Positions 1-9,264 of a stretch of 42,844 bases of DNA are shown piece by piece (the first letter of the stretch is position 1; each line of letters starts with the position of its first letter). The notes beneath the pieces are model-generated. The model did not search any database. It was not told where the DNA came from and saw nothing but the letters and a program-made list of their open reading frames with translations. Location: the NCBI RefSeq assembly GCF_947166415.1, contig NZ_CAMVEE010000016.1, positions 1-42,844 of the forward strand, read 5' to 3'. The stretch is from an uncultured Methanobrevibacter sp. (GTDB lineage: Archaea; Methanobacteriota; Methanobacteria; Methanobacteriales; Methanobacteriaceae). The position numbers and the translations under genes are program-made.

Positions 1-488
1 TGGCAAAGCCTGATGGTTTCATCTTCCCAATAGATGAATTCATCTTCCTTGTTGATTACTGTGTGTGTTCCCATTGTAAAGCAGGTCATGTGCCTTCCGG
101 TACGTCCAACATTATCAACATCGTTGAGTCTGATTGAAGGCTGAGCCATTTCAATAGGATTTGCCGGAGGTTTGACAAGACCTGAAGTAATCCAAGGCTG
201 GAAACAAAATATGGATGCTCCAACTAAGAACACATCATCTCTCCATCTTTTAGCGAGAACAGGATATCTGTGGACATGTGTATGCCCTTCACTTTCTAAA
301 AATTCTCTAAAAACTTGTTGGATCTCATATAAATTGTATGGCTTATCAGTTGCAGGATTTGCAATAAACTCATACTCATCACATGGAGCATCTCCGCAAG
401 TGTCCCTATCAACTTGGGAGTAAAACTCCTGCCCGCAAGTTTTACAAGTTTGTTTTTTATAACCGAGTTTATCAAAAATTTCTACCAT
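1..488 (-). CDS. alaS: Alanyl-tRNA synthetase, archaeal type (N-terminal part, gene runs off the window)
   Basis: The minus frame is open from an ATG at 488 to the window edge, giving about 162 residues. It starts MVEIFDKLGYKKQTCKTCGQ and carries an N-terminal cysteine cluster (CKTCG, then DTCGDAPCDEY) that is typical of archaeal AlaRS and absent from bacterial AlaRS. The class II catalytic core follows, with RPS-type text (AQPSIRLNDVDNVGRTGRH) and MTCFTMGTHTVIN. The enzyme charges tRNA-Ala in the cytoplasm; editing and C-Ala domains would lie outside the window. A TATA-like element reading leftward lies around 515-526, about 30 bp before the start. The family call is firm; only the C-terminal part is unseen. 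Confidence 0.95.
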   Translation of the reverse strand, partial: MVEIFDKLGYKKQTCKTCGQEFYSQVDRDTCGDAPCDEYEFIANPATDKPYNLYEIQQVFREFLESEGHTHVHRYPVLAKRWRDDVFLVGASIFCFQPWITSGLVKPPANPIEMAQPSIRLNDVDNVGRTGRHMTCFTMGTHTVINKEDEFIYWEDETIRLC

Positions 489-606
489 ATGAATCAGTCT
501 TAATTATTCATTAGTATAAAATATGTTTTTTGTATAATAAATAACTTTCAAAAAATCTTGATAAAAATGAGTGTTTAGTAAAAATAGTTTTTAAAAATAG
601 CGATTG

Positions 607-662
607 TAATTAAAAAAAGTAAAATAAAAAAAAAGAAAGGTGATAGATTTAAAAAATCTATC
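607..662 (-). terminator. Hairpin plus T-tract terminator of the ribosomal stalk operon
   Basis: A perfect 9-bp inverted repeat (GATAGATTT / AAATCTATC, 3-nt loop, 642-662) overlaps the rpl12 stop codon. On the minus strand it is followed by several T-runs down to about 607. Archaeal RNA polymerase terminates at T-tracts, so this is the likely end of the rpl operon. Confidence 0.7.
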
Positions 663-963
663 CGAAGAGAGCTCCTAAACCAGCTGCTGCTTCTTCTTCA
701 GCTGCTTCTTCTTCTTCCTCTTCTTCTTCCTCTTCTTCTTCAGCTTCAGCTGCTACAGGAGCTGCAGCTACAGGAGCTGCTGCTGCGACAGCTGCGGTTT
801 CGATAGCTTCTTCGATGTCAACATCTTCTAAAGCTGCGATTAAAGCTTTTACTCTAGCTTCATCAGCGTCGATACCTGCTGCTTCAATAATACTTTTAAC
901 ATTTTCTTCGTTAATATCTTTTTCTGCACTGTGCAAAATCATTGCCGCATATATATATTCCAT
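658..963 (-). CDS. rpl12: Ribosomal protein P1/L12 (archaeal stalk protein)
   Basis: 101 residues, the normal length for archaeal L12. The N-terminal helical dimerisation region begins [20 protein letters not shown]; an Ala-rich hinge and a long Glu tract follow, and the tail [10 protein letters not shown] is the conserved motif that recruits and activates translation GTPases. It forms the flexible ribosomal stalk by binding uL10. GGTGAT lies just upstream of the ATG. It is the last gene of the rpl11-rpl1-rpl10-rpl12 series, 63 nt after rpl10. The acidic tail of about a dozen consecutive Glu is common in this family. Confidence 0.97.
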   Translation of the reverse strand: MEYIYAAMILHSAEKDINEENVKSIIEAAGIDADEARVKALIAALEDVDIEEAIETAAVAAAAPVAAAPVAAEAEEEEEEEEEEEEAAEEEAAAGLGALFG

Positions 964-1026
964 GTTATCACCATTAGTTTTTTAACGTGTTAGTTTTATT
1001 AATAATAAAAATTTTAATTAATTAAT

Positions 1027-2037
1027 TTAACCGAAGAGCGCTCCTAACCCAGCTGCTGCTTCTTCTTCACTGTTTTCTTCTTCTTCCTCTTCTTCCTCTT
1101 CTTCAACAACTTCTTCCTTTACTACTGGAGCTGCTGCTACAGCAACATTGGAAAGTTTTTCTGCTAATTCTTCGTCAATTGCGCCTTCAGTATCAGCAAT
1201 TGCAGAAGCAATAGCTAACATTCTAGCATTTACAAGACCGAGAATTGGTTCTGAAGTTTTGGAAGTCAATATAGCTCCTTCTACACCAACGCTGACAGCT
1301 CTGGTATGTGCGAGAGATAATATTGCGGAAATAGTTTTATCAGTAGGTATAGCTGCATTAACAGATAAATTGAAAGCACCTGAGAATGCTTTTTGTAAAT
1401 CAGCTATTGTTTTTTCTTCATCGATTGCAAGTACGTCTGAAGTGTAAACAGATCCTTCTTCGTATACTGCTTTTAAATCAATTCCTACTTCCATTGGATT
1501 AATATCCATTCTTGATAAGGTTGCTGCAACTTGTTTAGATACTTCTTCGCCTGCTGCAACTACAACAGTTTCTTTTTGAACGCAAATTTTACCTTTATCA
1601 ATTTTTGCAGGAATTCCAACTTGTTGCAATTCACCTAAAAACGGACCTGGTGGGAATCCAGTGTCCCCTTCAGGAACAACAATATCTTCAGGAGCGATAG
1701 CACCAGCTTTTGCAGGAGCTGAAGTTTTGCTGTCTTCTAAGATTTTGTATAATCTGAAAGGGTTCATTTCAGTTGCAATAAGTGCAATCTGACCATCCAT
1801 ATGTTCAGATAAATCCACAATGTTGGTTTTTTCAGCATTACAATCTTCAAGAGCTAAATCAATAAGATTTTTCTTAGACATTCTGATAACAGCTTTGCCT
1901 TTGAGAGATTTTCTCATTTCTTGAAGCTGTTTTGCAGGAATGTTTAATAAGTCAACGACCCCGATTACATCGAATTCGTTAATAATCCCTGAAAGCTCTT
2001 TAACTTCTTCCTTTTTCCATTCAGCAACATGAGCCAT
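1027..2037 (-). CDS. rpl10: Ribosomal protein uL10 (P0), stalk base
   Basis: 336 residues, the usual archaeal P0 length. The N-terminal half ([15 protein letters not shown], then [20 protein letters not shown]) is the 23S rRNA-binding uL10 domain. The middle part is the archaeal/eukaryotic insertion, followed by the helical spine that docks L12 dimers, a Glu tract and the same [10 protein letters not shown] tail as rpl12. The ATG overlaps the rpl1 stop by one base (TAATG), with GGGTGATC, complementary to the 16S 3' end, inside the rpl1 tail. Translational coupling to rpl1 is therefore likely. Confidence 0.97.
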   Translation of the reverse strand: MAHVAEWKKEEVKELSGIINEFDVIGVVDLLNIPAKQLQEMRKSLKGKAVIRMSKKNLIDLALEDCNAEKTNIVDLSEHMDGQIALIATEMNPFRLYKILEDSKTSAPAKAGAIAPEDIVVPEGDTGFPPGPFLGELQQVGIPAKIDKGKICVQKETVVVAAGEEVSKQVAATLSRMDINPMEVGIDLKAVYEEGSVYTSDVLAIDEEKTIADLQKAFSGAFNLSVNAAIPTDKTISAILSLAHTRAVSVGVEGAILTSKTSEPILGLVNARMLAIASAIADTEGAIDEELAEKLSNVAVAAAPVVKEEVVEEEEEEEEEENSEEEAAAGLGALFG

Positions 2038-2675
2038 TAGATCACCCTCACTACTGGTCCCATAGTTGTTTTTATAAACATGGACTTAATTTGACTTCTT
2101 CCTTTTTCTAAATTGCGGTCTAAGACTGTAAGAACAGTTTCTACATTTTCAGCAATGTCTTCGTCTGACATGTCTTGGCTTCCAACAACAATTTGAATAC
2201 TTGCTTGTTGTTTTACACCAACTTTAACAGTACTTTGTAATCTGTCTAAAAGAGGGTCAAGTTTGATACTTGCAGGCACTGGTTTTGGCATTTTTCCACG
2301 AGGACCAAGAACTGGACCTAGGAATCTACCAACGAGTGGCATCATATCAGCTTGAGCTACAAAGAAATCAACAGAATTTGCCATTTTTTTAGCAGCTTTT
2401 CTGTCTTTTCCTAACTCTTCTAAATCAGGTTTGTTAATGACAACGTCAAGACCAGCATTTTTAGCTTGAACAATGAGTTCCCCATCAGCTATGACTCCGA
2501 TTTTTACTTCTTTGCCACGGCCGTTAGGAAGAGTAACTTCCTCATTAAACCTATTTTCTGGCTTTCTGACATCTAAGTCGCGGATATTAATAATAATATC
2601 GACAGACTCAGTGAAGTTTCTCGGCTTAGATTGTTCTTTAGCCTCCTTCACCGCGTTTACTACATCTTGTGTCAT
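2037..2675 (-). CDS. rpl1: Ribosomal protein uL1
   Basis: 212 residues from the ATG at 2675 ([15 protein letters not shown]). A longer reading from 2705 adds ten residues not expected in uL1. GGGGGATGA sits just before the chosen ATG and decides the start. Family text includes [27 protein letters not shown] and the C-terminal [15 protein letters not shown]. It binds the L1 stalk of 23S rRNA. In Methanococcus, L1 represses its own L1-L10-L12 mRNA by binding near the start of the L1 reading frame; the same gene order here makes autoregulation plausible, but I could not identify the binding site. Confidence 0.96.
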   Translation of the reverse strand: MTQDVVNAVKEAKEQSKPRNFTESVDIIINIRDLDVRKPENRFNEEVTLPNGRGKEVKIGVIADGELIVQAKNAGLDVVINKPDLEELGKDRKAAKKMANSVDFFVAQADMMPLVGRFLGPVLGPRGKMPKPVPASIKLDPLLDRLQSTVKVGVKQQASIQIVVGSQDMSDEDIAENVETVLTVLDRNLEKGRSQIKSMFIKTTMGPVVRVI

Positions 2676-2853
2676 ATTCATCCCCCATGAACATTTGTTG
2701 TTCATTGGATTTTTTTGGTTTCATGAGTATCGATTACAAGAAAAAAATTCTTAAACGATTGCATGAATTAAAAACAGTATATCAATTATAACCGTAATTA
2801 TAACATCATATACACTGTTGTTATTAACTTAAATTTGAATTGAATGATGATAT

Positions 2854-3336
2854 CTATTCTTCAAAGAGATCATCATATACTCCAGCATCTACATCTTTTT
2901 GTGCTTCTCTTGGGTCTTTACCATCTACAGATAATCCCATACTTACACAGGTTCCCATAACTTCTTTAGTAGCTGCTTTATAATCGTTAGAAAGTAATGA
3001 ATCAAATTTCATTCTAGCAATTTTTAAAGCGGTTTCAATAGGTAAGTCATTGATAATGTCTAAACCTGGTTCGTGAGAAGCTTTTTCGATGCCTAGTTCT
3101 TCCATAATAAGTGAAGTAGTTGGCGGAGTACCAATTTCGATTTCGAATTCTTTGGTATCTCTATCAATGGTAACTATAACAGGCACTTTCATTCCTGCAA
3201 AGTCAGCACTTTTTTTATTGATTTCGTCTACTACTTGCATCATATTAATACCGAAAGGTCCTAAAGCAGGGCCTAATGGTGGTCCAGGAGTAGCACTGCC
3301 ACCTTCGATAAGAACTTCGACTGTATCTTTAGCCAT
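2854..3336 (-). CDS. rpl11: Ribosomal protein uL11
   Basis: 160 residues, matching the archaeal family. The N-terminal domain has the invariant [18 protein letters not shown] block, and the C-terminal domain binds the GTPase-associated region of 23S rRNA. The ATG overlaps the spt5 stop (TGATG), with GGAGG nine bases upstream. It belongs to the spt5-rpl11-rpl1-rpl10-rpl12 cluster, although 178 nt separate it from rpl1, so a separate promoter for rpl1 is possible. Confidence 0.97.
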   Translation of the reverse strand: MAKDTVEVLIEGGSATPGPPLGPALGPFGINMMQVVDEINKKSADFAGMKVPVIVTIDRDTKEFEIEIGTPPTTSLIMEELGIEKASHEPGLDIINDLPIETALKIARMKFDSLLSNDYKAATKEVMGTCVSMGLSVDGKDPREAQKDVDAGVYDDLFEE

Positions 3337-3806
3337 CAGTCAGCCTCCTTTTGAATTATTCTAATTTGATCAGCTTTAACAGTAACTGGAATAGGTACTG
3401 CTGCCTCTATTAACTCTAGAACGACTTCTTCACGTGATTCATCTATACGAACCACTTTCGCTCTTTCACCTTTAAATGGTCCTGAAATAAGCTCAACAAT
3501 ACTTCCTTTTTGGATAGAGGAAATAATAGGTTCTGGTTTTAAGAATCTTTTTACTTCATCAAAAGTAATGCCAACGCTACCTTCAACAACCCCTCTTAAA
3601 TGTTGTACTTTTAAGTCAGGGTTTCTAAGATCTATTTTTGTTGAAGATTCAACTAAAATATAACCTTTTAAAGATTCCGGAACAAGAATTGCAGAAATGC
3701 CTATGCCATCAATGGTTCTAGCCTTACGTGCTAAAAGTCTGGCAACATTTCTTTCCTGACCTGCAGAGGTTTTAAGAGCATATATGGAACTATTAGTATC
3801 TTCCAT
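3336..3806 (-). CDS. spt5: Transcription elongation factor Spt5 (NusG homologue)
   Basis: 156 residues, typical for archaeal Spt5. The NGN domain occupies about residues 6-90 ([19 protein letters not shown]) and a single KOW domain about 98-150 ([19 protein letters not shown]). Spt5 with Spt4 binds the RNA polymerase clamp and raises processivity. Its place between secE and rpl11 is the archaeal form of the secE-nusG-rplK-rplA-rplJ-rplL order known from bacteria. The start has AGGTG about eight bases upstream. Confidence 0.95.
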   Translation of the reverse strand: MEDTNSSIYALKTSAGQERNVARLLARKARTIDGIGISAILVPESLKGYILVESSTKIDLRNPDLKVQHLRGVVEGSVGITFDEVKRFLKPEPIISSIQKGSIVELISGPFKGERAKVVRIDESREEVVLELIEAAVPIPVTVKADQIRIIQKEAD

Positions 3807-4080
3807 GAAAAATTCACCTATTTTCTATATTTACTGGTTAAAATCATACATTAAGTTAAAAGTTATTTGAAGCGGCGCAATTATTTAAATTGCGATTCTT
3901 AGGTAATTCACATGCGTGAAAATTGACTAAGCTATCCCCCAATCTTCCCTAGGTTCTAATAATATCATATTGTTGATTAAACGTTCTAAACTTTTAAAAA
4001 GTACAGAAATCTTAATCAAAAAGATACAAAATTATTACAAAATTTTATCATAATTGATGGGATTATAAATGTTAATAGTT
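3807..4080 (-). other. Gene-free gap between secE and spt5 holding a compact inverted-repeat segment
   Basis: No reading frame is supported in these 274 bases. The segment 3869-3947 is visibly less AT-rich than its surroundings. It contains a perfect 7-bp hairpin (3876-3882 with 3888-3894) and a longer interrupted hairpin (CTTAG 3898-3902 with CTAAG 3927-3931, plus inner AATT and CAC/GTG pairs around an ATGC loop). It lies in the presumed 5' leader of spt5. See the findings. Confidence 0.5.
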
Positions 4081-4260
4081 TTATAAACCGATTAATGAAC
4101 CAAGTAAAAAGATCACAAAACCGATAACACCAATTATGACAACACCAATTGATGTAACTTTGGCAAGTTCTAAATATTCTTCCTTGCCCGGTTTTCTAGC
4201 TACTTTTAATACTCTTTTACTGTCTTTAATAAATTTATCAACACGTTCTTGTACATTCAT
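4081..4260 (-). CDS. secE: Protein translocase subunit SecE (Sec61 gamma)
   Basis: A 59-residue frame from the ATG at 4260 to TAA at 4081. It reads MNVQERVDKFIKDSKRVLKV, then ARKPGKEEYLELAK and one C-terminal hydrophobic segment (about residues 36-57). This is the architecture of archaeal SecE/Sec61 gamma: an amphipathic cytosolic helix with the conserved KP..EEY stretch, then one tilted membrane helix clamping SecY. Its location upstream of spt5 and rpl11 is the expected syntenic position. Family length is usually 55-75 residues. Confidence 0.93.
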   Translation of the reverse strand: MNVQERVDKFIKDSKRVLKVARKPGKEEYLELAKVTSIGVVIIGVIGFVIFLLGSLIGL

Positions 4261-4281
4261 ATTAAATACCCAAAATTAAAA

Positions 4282-4302
4282 AAACTATACGTCGCATAGT
4301 TT
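4282..4302 (-). promoter_or_regulatory. 7-bp inverted repeat followed by a T-run just upstream of secE
   Basis: AAACTAT (4282-4288) pairs with ATAGTTT (4296-4302) around a 7-nt loop. On the minus strand the hairpin is followed by a run of Ts and ends about 20 nt before the secE ATG. A TATA-like element (TTTATTATAA, minus strand) lies about 4305-4318, which would put the transcription start within or next to the repeat. It could be an operator, a 5' leader hairpin or an attenuator; which one cannot be told from sequence. Confidence 0.35.
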
Positions 4303-4394
4303 AATGAATTATAATAAAATAATAGTAATAAAATAATTTATATTTTAAACATTAATAAATGTTTGCATTATAAGAAAAAAATAAGAAGATAGAA

Positions 4395-5531
4395 TTAGAA
4401 AATTCCATCAATAAAATCGTCTAATTGGTCACCAGTTGAATCGGATTCTGAATTACCTTCATCAAATTCAACATCTGGTTCAGTACTAGCTTCACCATCG
4501 TTTTTGATGCCTGAAACGACAACAGTGGTCCTAACAGTATTTTGAAGACTTTCATCAATTTGAGTACCCCAAATAATGTTGGCTTCAGGATCTAATTTGT
4601 CAGCAACAACTTGAACGATTTTTTCAGCTTCATGTAAAGTTAAGTCAGAACTACCTGCAATGTTAACTAATGCACCGGTAGCGTTTGAAATATCAATATC
4701 TAACAATGGGCTGCTTAAAGCTTCGTGAACAGATTCTAAAGCTCTGTCTCCAGAATCGGATTCTCCCATACCAATCATAGCCATACCGGAACCGCTCATG
4801 ATACTTCTGATATCAGCGAAGTCTAAACTTACAAGACCTCTTTTAGTAATCAGTTCTGTGATTCCTTTAACAGCTCTTCCCAATATTTCATCTGAAACCA
4901 TGAAAGCTTTGTTTAAAGGTAAGTTTGGTGCAACTTCTAATAATTTATCGTTAGGAATAATAATAACAGTATCAGCAGATTCTTGAAGTTTTTCTAAACC
5001 TTGTTCTGCGTTTTCTCTTCTCCTAATACCTTCAGCAGAAAATGGTAATGTTGCTACTGCAACAGTTAATGCGCCTAATTTTTTAGCTAATTTAGAGATG
5101 ATTGGAGCTGAACCAGTACCTGTTCCTCCACCAAGACCGCAGGTGACGAATACCATGTCTGCACCCACTAATTCTTCTCTGATTTCATCTTCACTTTCTT
5201 CAGCACATTCTTCACCGACAGATGGTTCTCCACCTGCACCCAATCCTTTTGAAGTTTGCCTACCTAATAATATTTTTTTACTAGATTGACTGTAAAATAA
5301 ATCTTGAGCATCAGTATTTACTGCAATTGTTGTTGCTCCTTCGATACCCATTTCGTTTAATCTTGAAATAGTGTTGTTTCCTGCTCCTCCGGCACCAACA
5401 ACGAAAATTTTAGTTTTAACACCATCCATTATTGAAATAAGTTCTTCATCTATATCTGAAGATATTTTATCTGGTGTTTTTTCTTCCATTCTTTGTTCGG
5501 ATTCTTTGATTGCATCATCTATAAATTTCAC
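4395..5531 (-). CDS. ftsZ: Cell division GTPase FtsZ
   Basis: 378 residues. GTP-binding motifs are clear: GAGGAGNN at 46-53, the tubulin signature GGGTGTGS at 134-141, and the T7 catalytic loop DFAD at 217-220. A 40-residue N-terminal extension and an acidic C-terminal tail ending in a hydrophobic-acidic peptide ([11 protein letters not shown]), a likely docking site for partners such as SepF, are normal for euryarchaeal FtsZ1. It polymerises into the division ring. Translation appears to start at GTG (5531), supported by GGGG seven bases upstream; the next in-frame ATG would remove 14 residues. A T-run follows the stop codon. Confidence 0.97.
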   Translation of the reverse strand: MKFIDDAIKESEQRMEEKTPDKISSDIDEELISIMDGVKTKIFVVGAGGAGNNTISRLNEMGIEGATTIAVNTDAQDLFYSQSSKKILLGRQTSKGLGAGGEPSVGEECAEESEDEIREELVGADMVFVTCGLGGGTGTGSAPIISKLAKKLGALTVAVATLPFSAEGIRRRENAEQGLEKLQESADTVIIIPNDKLLEVAPNLPLNKAFMVSDEILGRAVKGITELITKRGLVSLDFADIRSIMSGSGMAMIGMGESDSGDRALESVHEALSSPLLDIDISNATGALVNIAGSSDLTLHEAEKIVQVVADKLDPEANIIWGTQIDESLQNTVRTTVVVSGIKNDGEASTEPDVEFDEGNSESDSTGDQLDDFIDGIF

Positions 5532-5654
5532 AAGTTAACCCCACATATCTGCTATTAATATAATTGTTAAATATTTCTATTTTATCTAATATTTAAATGC
5601 AACTACTTTTTAAAAAATATGAAATAAATATTATATATTTAATTATATATTAAC

Positions 5655-6227
5655 TTAATCCCTTGGCATTGCAATGATTTCGTGAAATTTCATGTCAAAC
5701 AAGTTTTTTGAGTTGACCGGAGTTAAAATAACGGCAGTATCAACGCCATGGCCTCTTCCTCCGATAGCTATGATTTCCTCTCCAACCGGAATCAAACCTG
5801 CATCGGCAGCCATTATTGAAATTTCACCAGCCACTTTTACACCATGAGAGAACATACGGAATGTGTCAGCAACAACATCCAAAGGAGAATAACCGCCGTA
5901 CTTATTTGTAACGCCTCGTGCAGCACCGCTGAAGGCATGGAGTCCAAAGTATGTGACTATTCCTTCTTTTTCCAATGTTTCGATCATTTCTTCACTAATA
6001 TCAGATTCGTTAGGTCCGCTGAACCCGTAATGGTGAGTGACATTGATTATAGTGACCTTATCGCCAACAGCCTGAGCGAGCTTTAATGCTGATGCTCCTG
6101 TTGATGAGGCGATTACTATATGCTTAATGTCTTCACACAAATCTAATTTATCTTTAACAGCCAAAATCAATTCATCAGTATAATCATTTCCTTCTTTGTC
6201 AAAATATGTTATGAATTTTCTTGCCAT
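5655..6227 (-). CDS. Pyruvate kinase C-terminal-domain-like protein (stand-alone)
   Basis: 190 residues from the ATG at 6227 (MARKFITYFDKEGNDYTDEL); GGTGGTGTGATT immediately before it supports this over a GTG two codons upstream. It resembles the alpha/beta C-domain of pyruvate kinase as a free-standing protein: HIVIASSTGASALKLAQ near 38-54 and the closing GGRGHGVDTAVILTPV. The catalytic TIM barrel is absent, so it cannot be a pyruvate kinase on its own. The family is widespread in methanogens without a settled function. It is divergent from the CofE-like gene, with 72 bp of shared AT-rich promoter between them. Confidence 0.75.
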   Translation of the reverse strand: MARKFITYFDKEGNDYTDELILAVKDKLDLCEDIKHIVIASSTGASALKLAQAVGDKVTIINVTHHYGFSGPNESDISEEMIETLEKEGIVTYFGLHAFSGAARGVTNKYGGYSPLDVVADTFRMFSHGVKVAGEISIMAADAGLIPVGEEIIAIGGRGHGVDTAVILTPVNSKNLFDMKFHEIIAMPRD

Positions 6228-6299
6228 AATCACACCACCAAAGTATTAAATAATTAATATAATATTATATATTATACAACTACTTTTAAAAAGATTTTT
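6228..6299. promoter_or_regulatory. Divergent promoter region (PK-C-like gene / CofE-like gene)
   Basis: 72 bp of AT-rich DNA between two divergent starts. A TATA-like stretch around 6262-6275 can serve the rightward gene with a leader under ten bases. Overlapping AT-rich text reads as a TATA element leftward. Confidence 0.5.
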
Positions 6300-7160
6300 A
6301 TGATAGATGATGAATTGAAAAATGTAAAGCATGTCATTAATGGCGATTATATAGTAATTCCAATTGAAACGGGTTATATCAAACCAAATGAAAATTTGGA
6401 TTCCATTATTAATCCTGCAAAGGAATTGATGAAAGATGGAGACTATCTGGTGATAGCAGAAACTCCAATATCCGTATCACAAAACAGATTGGTTGACGAA
6501 TCACAATACACCCCTTCAATAACCGCCAAATTCTTAACAACAGTATGGAGCAAATACCTCTGGGGATATGTTTTAGGACCCCTTTTAGGAATTAAGGAGA
6601 GGACAATCAAGAACCTCAGAAGATTGCCTGAAGAAACAAAGGCACATAAGGAAGTAGTTCTCCAGTTATACGGCTTGAAACATGCATTGAAGCCCGCATC
6701 AGAGGCAGGTATAGATTTAAGCAATGCCCCTGGAACATGCGTTTCATTACTTCCGGAAAATCCTGAAAAGGTTGCAAAAGAAATCAAAGAGGAAATCGGA
6801 AAAGATGTGTGCGTGATGATTATCGACACCGACGCAACCTACATGAAAAACGGCAAATACTTTACAGGCCTTCCAATAGCCATTGAAGGAATTGAAGCGG
6901 ATAAGGGATTTTTTGGATATCTTAAAGGACAACTGTCCGAAAATATGGGACCAACACCTCTCGGATGCAGTGAAAAAATCACTGTTGAAAAGGGATTGGA
7001 AATGGCAAACATTGCAGAAGATTATCAAAAATCACTTTCAACAGAAATGAAAACGATACACAGCGTGAAATCTGTTTTAGGCACAGAAATTGATGAAGTT
7101 ACAATAGAAGCCCTTGATTCCATCACACATACGCCTGCAGTAATCATCCGCAGGAAATAA
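6300..7160 (+). CDS. CofE-like protein (coenzyme F420-0:L-glutamate ligase family)
   Basis: 286 residues. The N-terminal part (GDYIVIPIETGYIKPNENLD, then LMKDGDYLVIAETPISVSQ) has the layout of F420-0:gamma-glutamyl ligases, where a short beta-strand start is followed by a 'DGD-hvhhET' segment. Later it has VMIIDTDATYMKNGKYFTGL, similar to the D-T/S-D metal and substrate region of CofE. It is somewhat longer than CofE (about 250 residues) and diverges at the C-terminus, so it may be a paralogue acting on another substrate. The genuine family member adds glutamates to the F420 tail using GTP. Assignment to the superfamily is good; the exact substrate is unknown. Confidence 0.65.
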   Translation: MIDDELKNVKHVINGDYIVIPIETGYIKPNENLDSIINPAKELMKDGDYLVIAETPISVSQNRLVDESQYTPSITAKFLTTVWSKYLWGYVLGPLLGIKERTIKNLRRLPEETKAHKEVVLQLYGLKHALKPASEAGIDLSNAPGTCVSLLPENPEKVAKEIKEEIGKDVCVMIIDTDATYMKNGKYFTGLPIAIEGIEADKGFFGYLKGQLSENMGPTPLGCSEKITVEKGLEMANIAEDYQKSLSTEMKTIHSVKSVLGTEIDEVTIEALDSITHTPAVIIRRK

Positions 7161-7368
7161 GTGGAAAAATAACATTTTTATAATCTTTTGATTGAATTTG
7201 AGAATAATTTACGAGTTTAAGAACTAAATAAACATTTTAAAACCAGTTTTTTTCATTAAAGAAAATTTTATATTTATGGTATTACAAAAATTTATTTACA
7301 AAAAAATTAGTTATAAGTTAGAATTTATAATAAATTTTGAATAATAAAAAACAGAAGGATTGGTCTTG

Positions 7369-9264
7369 ATGAACATTGATTCGTTCGGTAAATACAGGAA
7401 TATCATATTACCCATAATAGATTGTATTTCAGTCATTTTAGGGTATTATTTGGCATCTGTGTTAATTACAGATTCATTTTTAATGAATCCGACAAGCGCA
7501 GTGACCCAAAAGGAACTAATAATAAGTATAATATTGACAATTATTGTCTTGCAGATAGTATTTAGAATTAGTAACAGATATACCACCATTATCCGATATG
7601 AAAATAATCAGGACTACATAATTTACATTATTCTTTCAATTGTTTCAGCGCTTATCGTATCCTTAATAGAAGAGCTTATATTGAATATGAAAAATCCTTC
7701 AATCAAACTTAATCTGGCAATAGGCTTCCTGATAGGTATGATAATTGTCGCTTCACGTTTAATCATGAGATACATGCTACTGTCCGATATTGTCAATAAA
7801 GGAATAAACTACACTCCCGAAGACCAAAAGAAATTGTTGATTATTGGTGGAGGGTATTCAGCCAATGACATCATCAAAACATTGAATACAACCTTAAAGG
7901 GAACCTACGAGATTATTGGAATCATTGACGACAATAAAAAACGTATGGGATATTCCGTGGCAGGAGTAAAAATTATCGGAAACAGATATGACATAGAAAA
8001 AATTTGCGAGAAATATGATGTCGACTCCATCTTCTTTTCCATAGTGAACATCGACAACAAAAATAAAAAGGAAATACTTGAGATTTGTAATAAAACCCAA
8101 GCTGAAGTTAAAGTTTTGCCGGATTTAAGGGAATTGATTACAGAAGAAAACTTATACCACAGCTTAAGAAATGTCGAAATTGAAGATTTGCTTGGAAGGG
8201 AACCTGTTGAACTTGACAACAACAATATCAAAAGCCTAATTAATGATAAAATCGTTTTAGTGACAGGTGGAGGAGGATCTATCGGAGAAGAACTCTGCAG
8301 ACAGATAATGCTCCACAATCCAAAGCAATTGTTAATGTTAGACATATATGAAAATAACCTGTACAGTATCGAATTGGAATTGAAATCAAAATATCCAAAC
8401 AATGACATTAAAGCCATCATTGCAAACATAAGGGATGAAGAGAGAATGTTCGACATCTTTGAAGAATACTCTCCTGAAATCGTTTTCCATGCCGCAGCAC
8501 ACAAGCATGTGCCTTTAATGGAGAACAATCCAACTGAAGCGATTAAAAATAATGTATTCGGTACCTACAATCTGGTAAATGCATGTGACAAATATAAAAC
8601 AAAACGTTTCATTTTAATTTCAACCGACAAAGCAGTCAACCCAACAAATATCATGGGCGCTACAAAAAGAATGTGCGAAATGCTTATTCAGGCAAAAGAT
8701 AAAGAAAGCGAAACAGAATATGTTGCTGTTCGTTTCGGTAACGTTTTAGGAAGTAACGGTTCTGTCGTGCCTCTATTTAAAAAACAAATTGAGGAAGGAG
8801 GACCAATTACCGTAACACACAAAGAAATTACAAGATTCTTCATGACAATCCCTGAAGCAGTGGCTTTGGTCTTGCAATCCATCACATATGCAAAAGGTGG
8901 AGAAATCTTTGTATTGAATATGGGAGACCCTGTTAAAATTTATGATCTAGCTACAAGCCTCATCGAATTGTCCGGACTGGAATTAGGAAAAGACATCGAT
9001 ATTGAAATTACCGGCTTAAGGCCTGGAGAAAAATTATACGAAGAGCTGTTGATGGATGAAGAAAACCTTGAAAAGACAGAACATGAAAAAATATTCATTA
9101 CAGAGCCAATGGACTTCACTATGAACGACATCGAAGAAAAGCTTGATGAATTCAGATACATACTGGATAATGACATTAACGATAAAGAAGTAATAAAAGA
9201 AACTATGAAAAAATGTGTTCCAACTTATAGAAATCCTCAAGAAGTTAACGGAGATGAATCATGA
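7369..9264 (+). CDS. Membrane nucleotide-sugar 4,6-dehydratase (CapD/WbpM/FlaA1 family)
   Basis: 631 residues from the ATG at 7369; TTG three codons earlier is less likely, since AAGGA lies 5' of both. Four membrane helices (about 11-33, 50-67, 83-104, 115-137) precede a CoA-binding-like Rossmann domain (IIGGGYSAND, 158-167) and the catalytic SDR domain with TGGGGSIGEE (299-308). The usual YxxxK is replaced by M429-xxx-K433 after STD (418-420), as in the large WbpM-type enzymes. RFGNVLGSNGS (455-465) binds substrate. Expected reaction: UDP-GlcNAc to the 4-keto-6-deoxy sugar. It is coupled by an ATGA overlap to the DegT aminotransferase, which would aminate the keto sugar. Confidence 0.88.
   Translation: MNIDSFGKYRNIILPIIDCISVILGYYLASVLITDSFLMNPTSAVTQKELIISIILTIIVLQIVFRISNRYTTIIRYENNQDYIIYIILSIVSALIVSLIEELILNMKNPSIKLNLAIGFLIGMIIVASRLIMRYMLLSDIVNKGINYTPEDQKKLLIIGGGYSANDIIKTLNTTLKGTYEIIGIIDDNKKRMGYSVAGVKIIGNRYDIEKICEKYDVDSIFFSIVNIDNKNKKEILEICNKTQAEVKVLPDLRELITEENLYHSLRNVEIEDLLGREPVELDNNNIKSLINDKIVLVTGGGGSIGEELCRQIMLHNPKQLLMLDIYENNLYSIELELKSKYPNNDIKAIIANIRDEERMFDIFEEYSPEIVFHAAAHKHVPLMENNPTEAIKNNVFGTYNLVNACDKYKTKRFILISTDKAVNPTNIMGATKRMCEMLIQAKDKESETEYVAVRFGNVLGSNGSVVPLFKKQIEEGGPITVTHKEITRFFMTIPEAVALVLQSITYAKGGEIFVLNMGDPVKIYDLATSLIELSGLELGKDIDIEITGLRPGEKLYEELLMDEENLEKTEHEKIFITEPMDFTMNDIEEKLDEFRYILDNDINDKEVIKETMKKCVPTYRNPQEVNGDES

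Noticed and set aside
172..423. 83-residue plus-strand frame at the left end
   Set aside because: It is antisense to the archaeal alaS sequence, whose cysteine cluster and class II motifs are clear.
3869..3947. Possible tRNA in the secE-spt5 gap (minus-strand text begins GGGGGATAGCTTAG)
   Set aside because: No T-loop (TTCRANY), no matching 3' acceptor strand and no anticodon stem could be drawn. Kept only as a structured-segment finding.
7905..8528. 207-residue minus-strand frame inside the CapD gene
   Set aside because: It is a shadow frame: Ser/Leu-rich with no recognisable domain, opposite strongly conserved dehydratase motifs.
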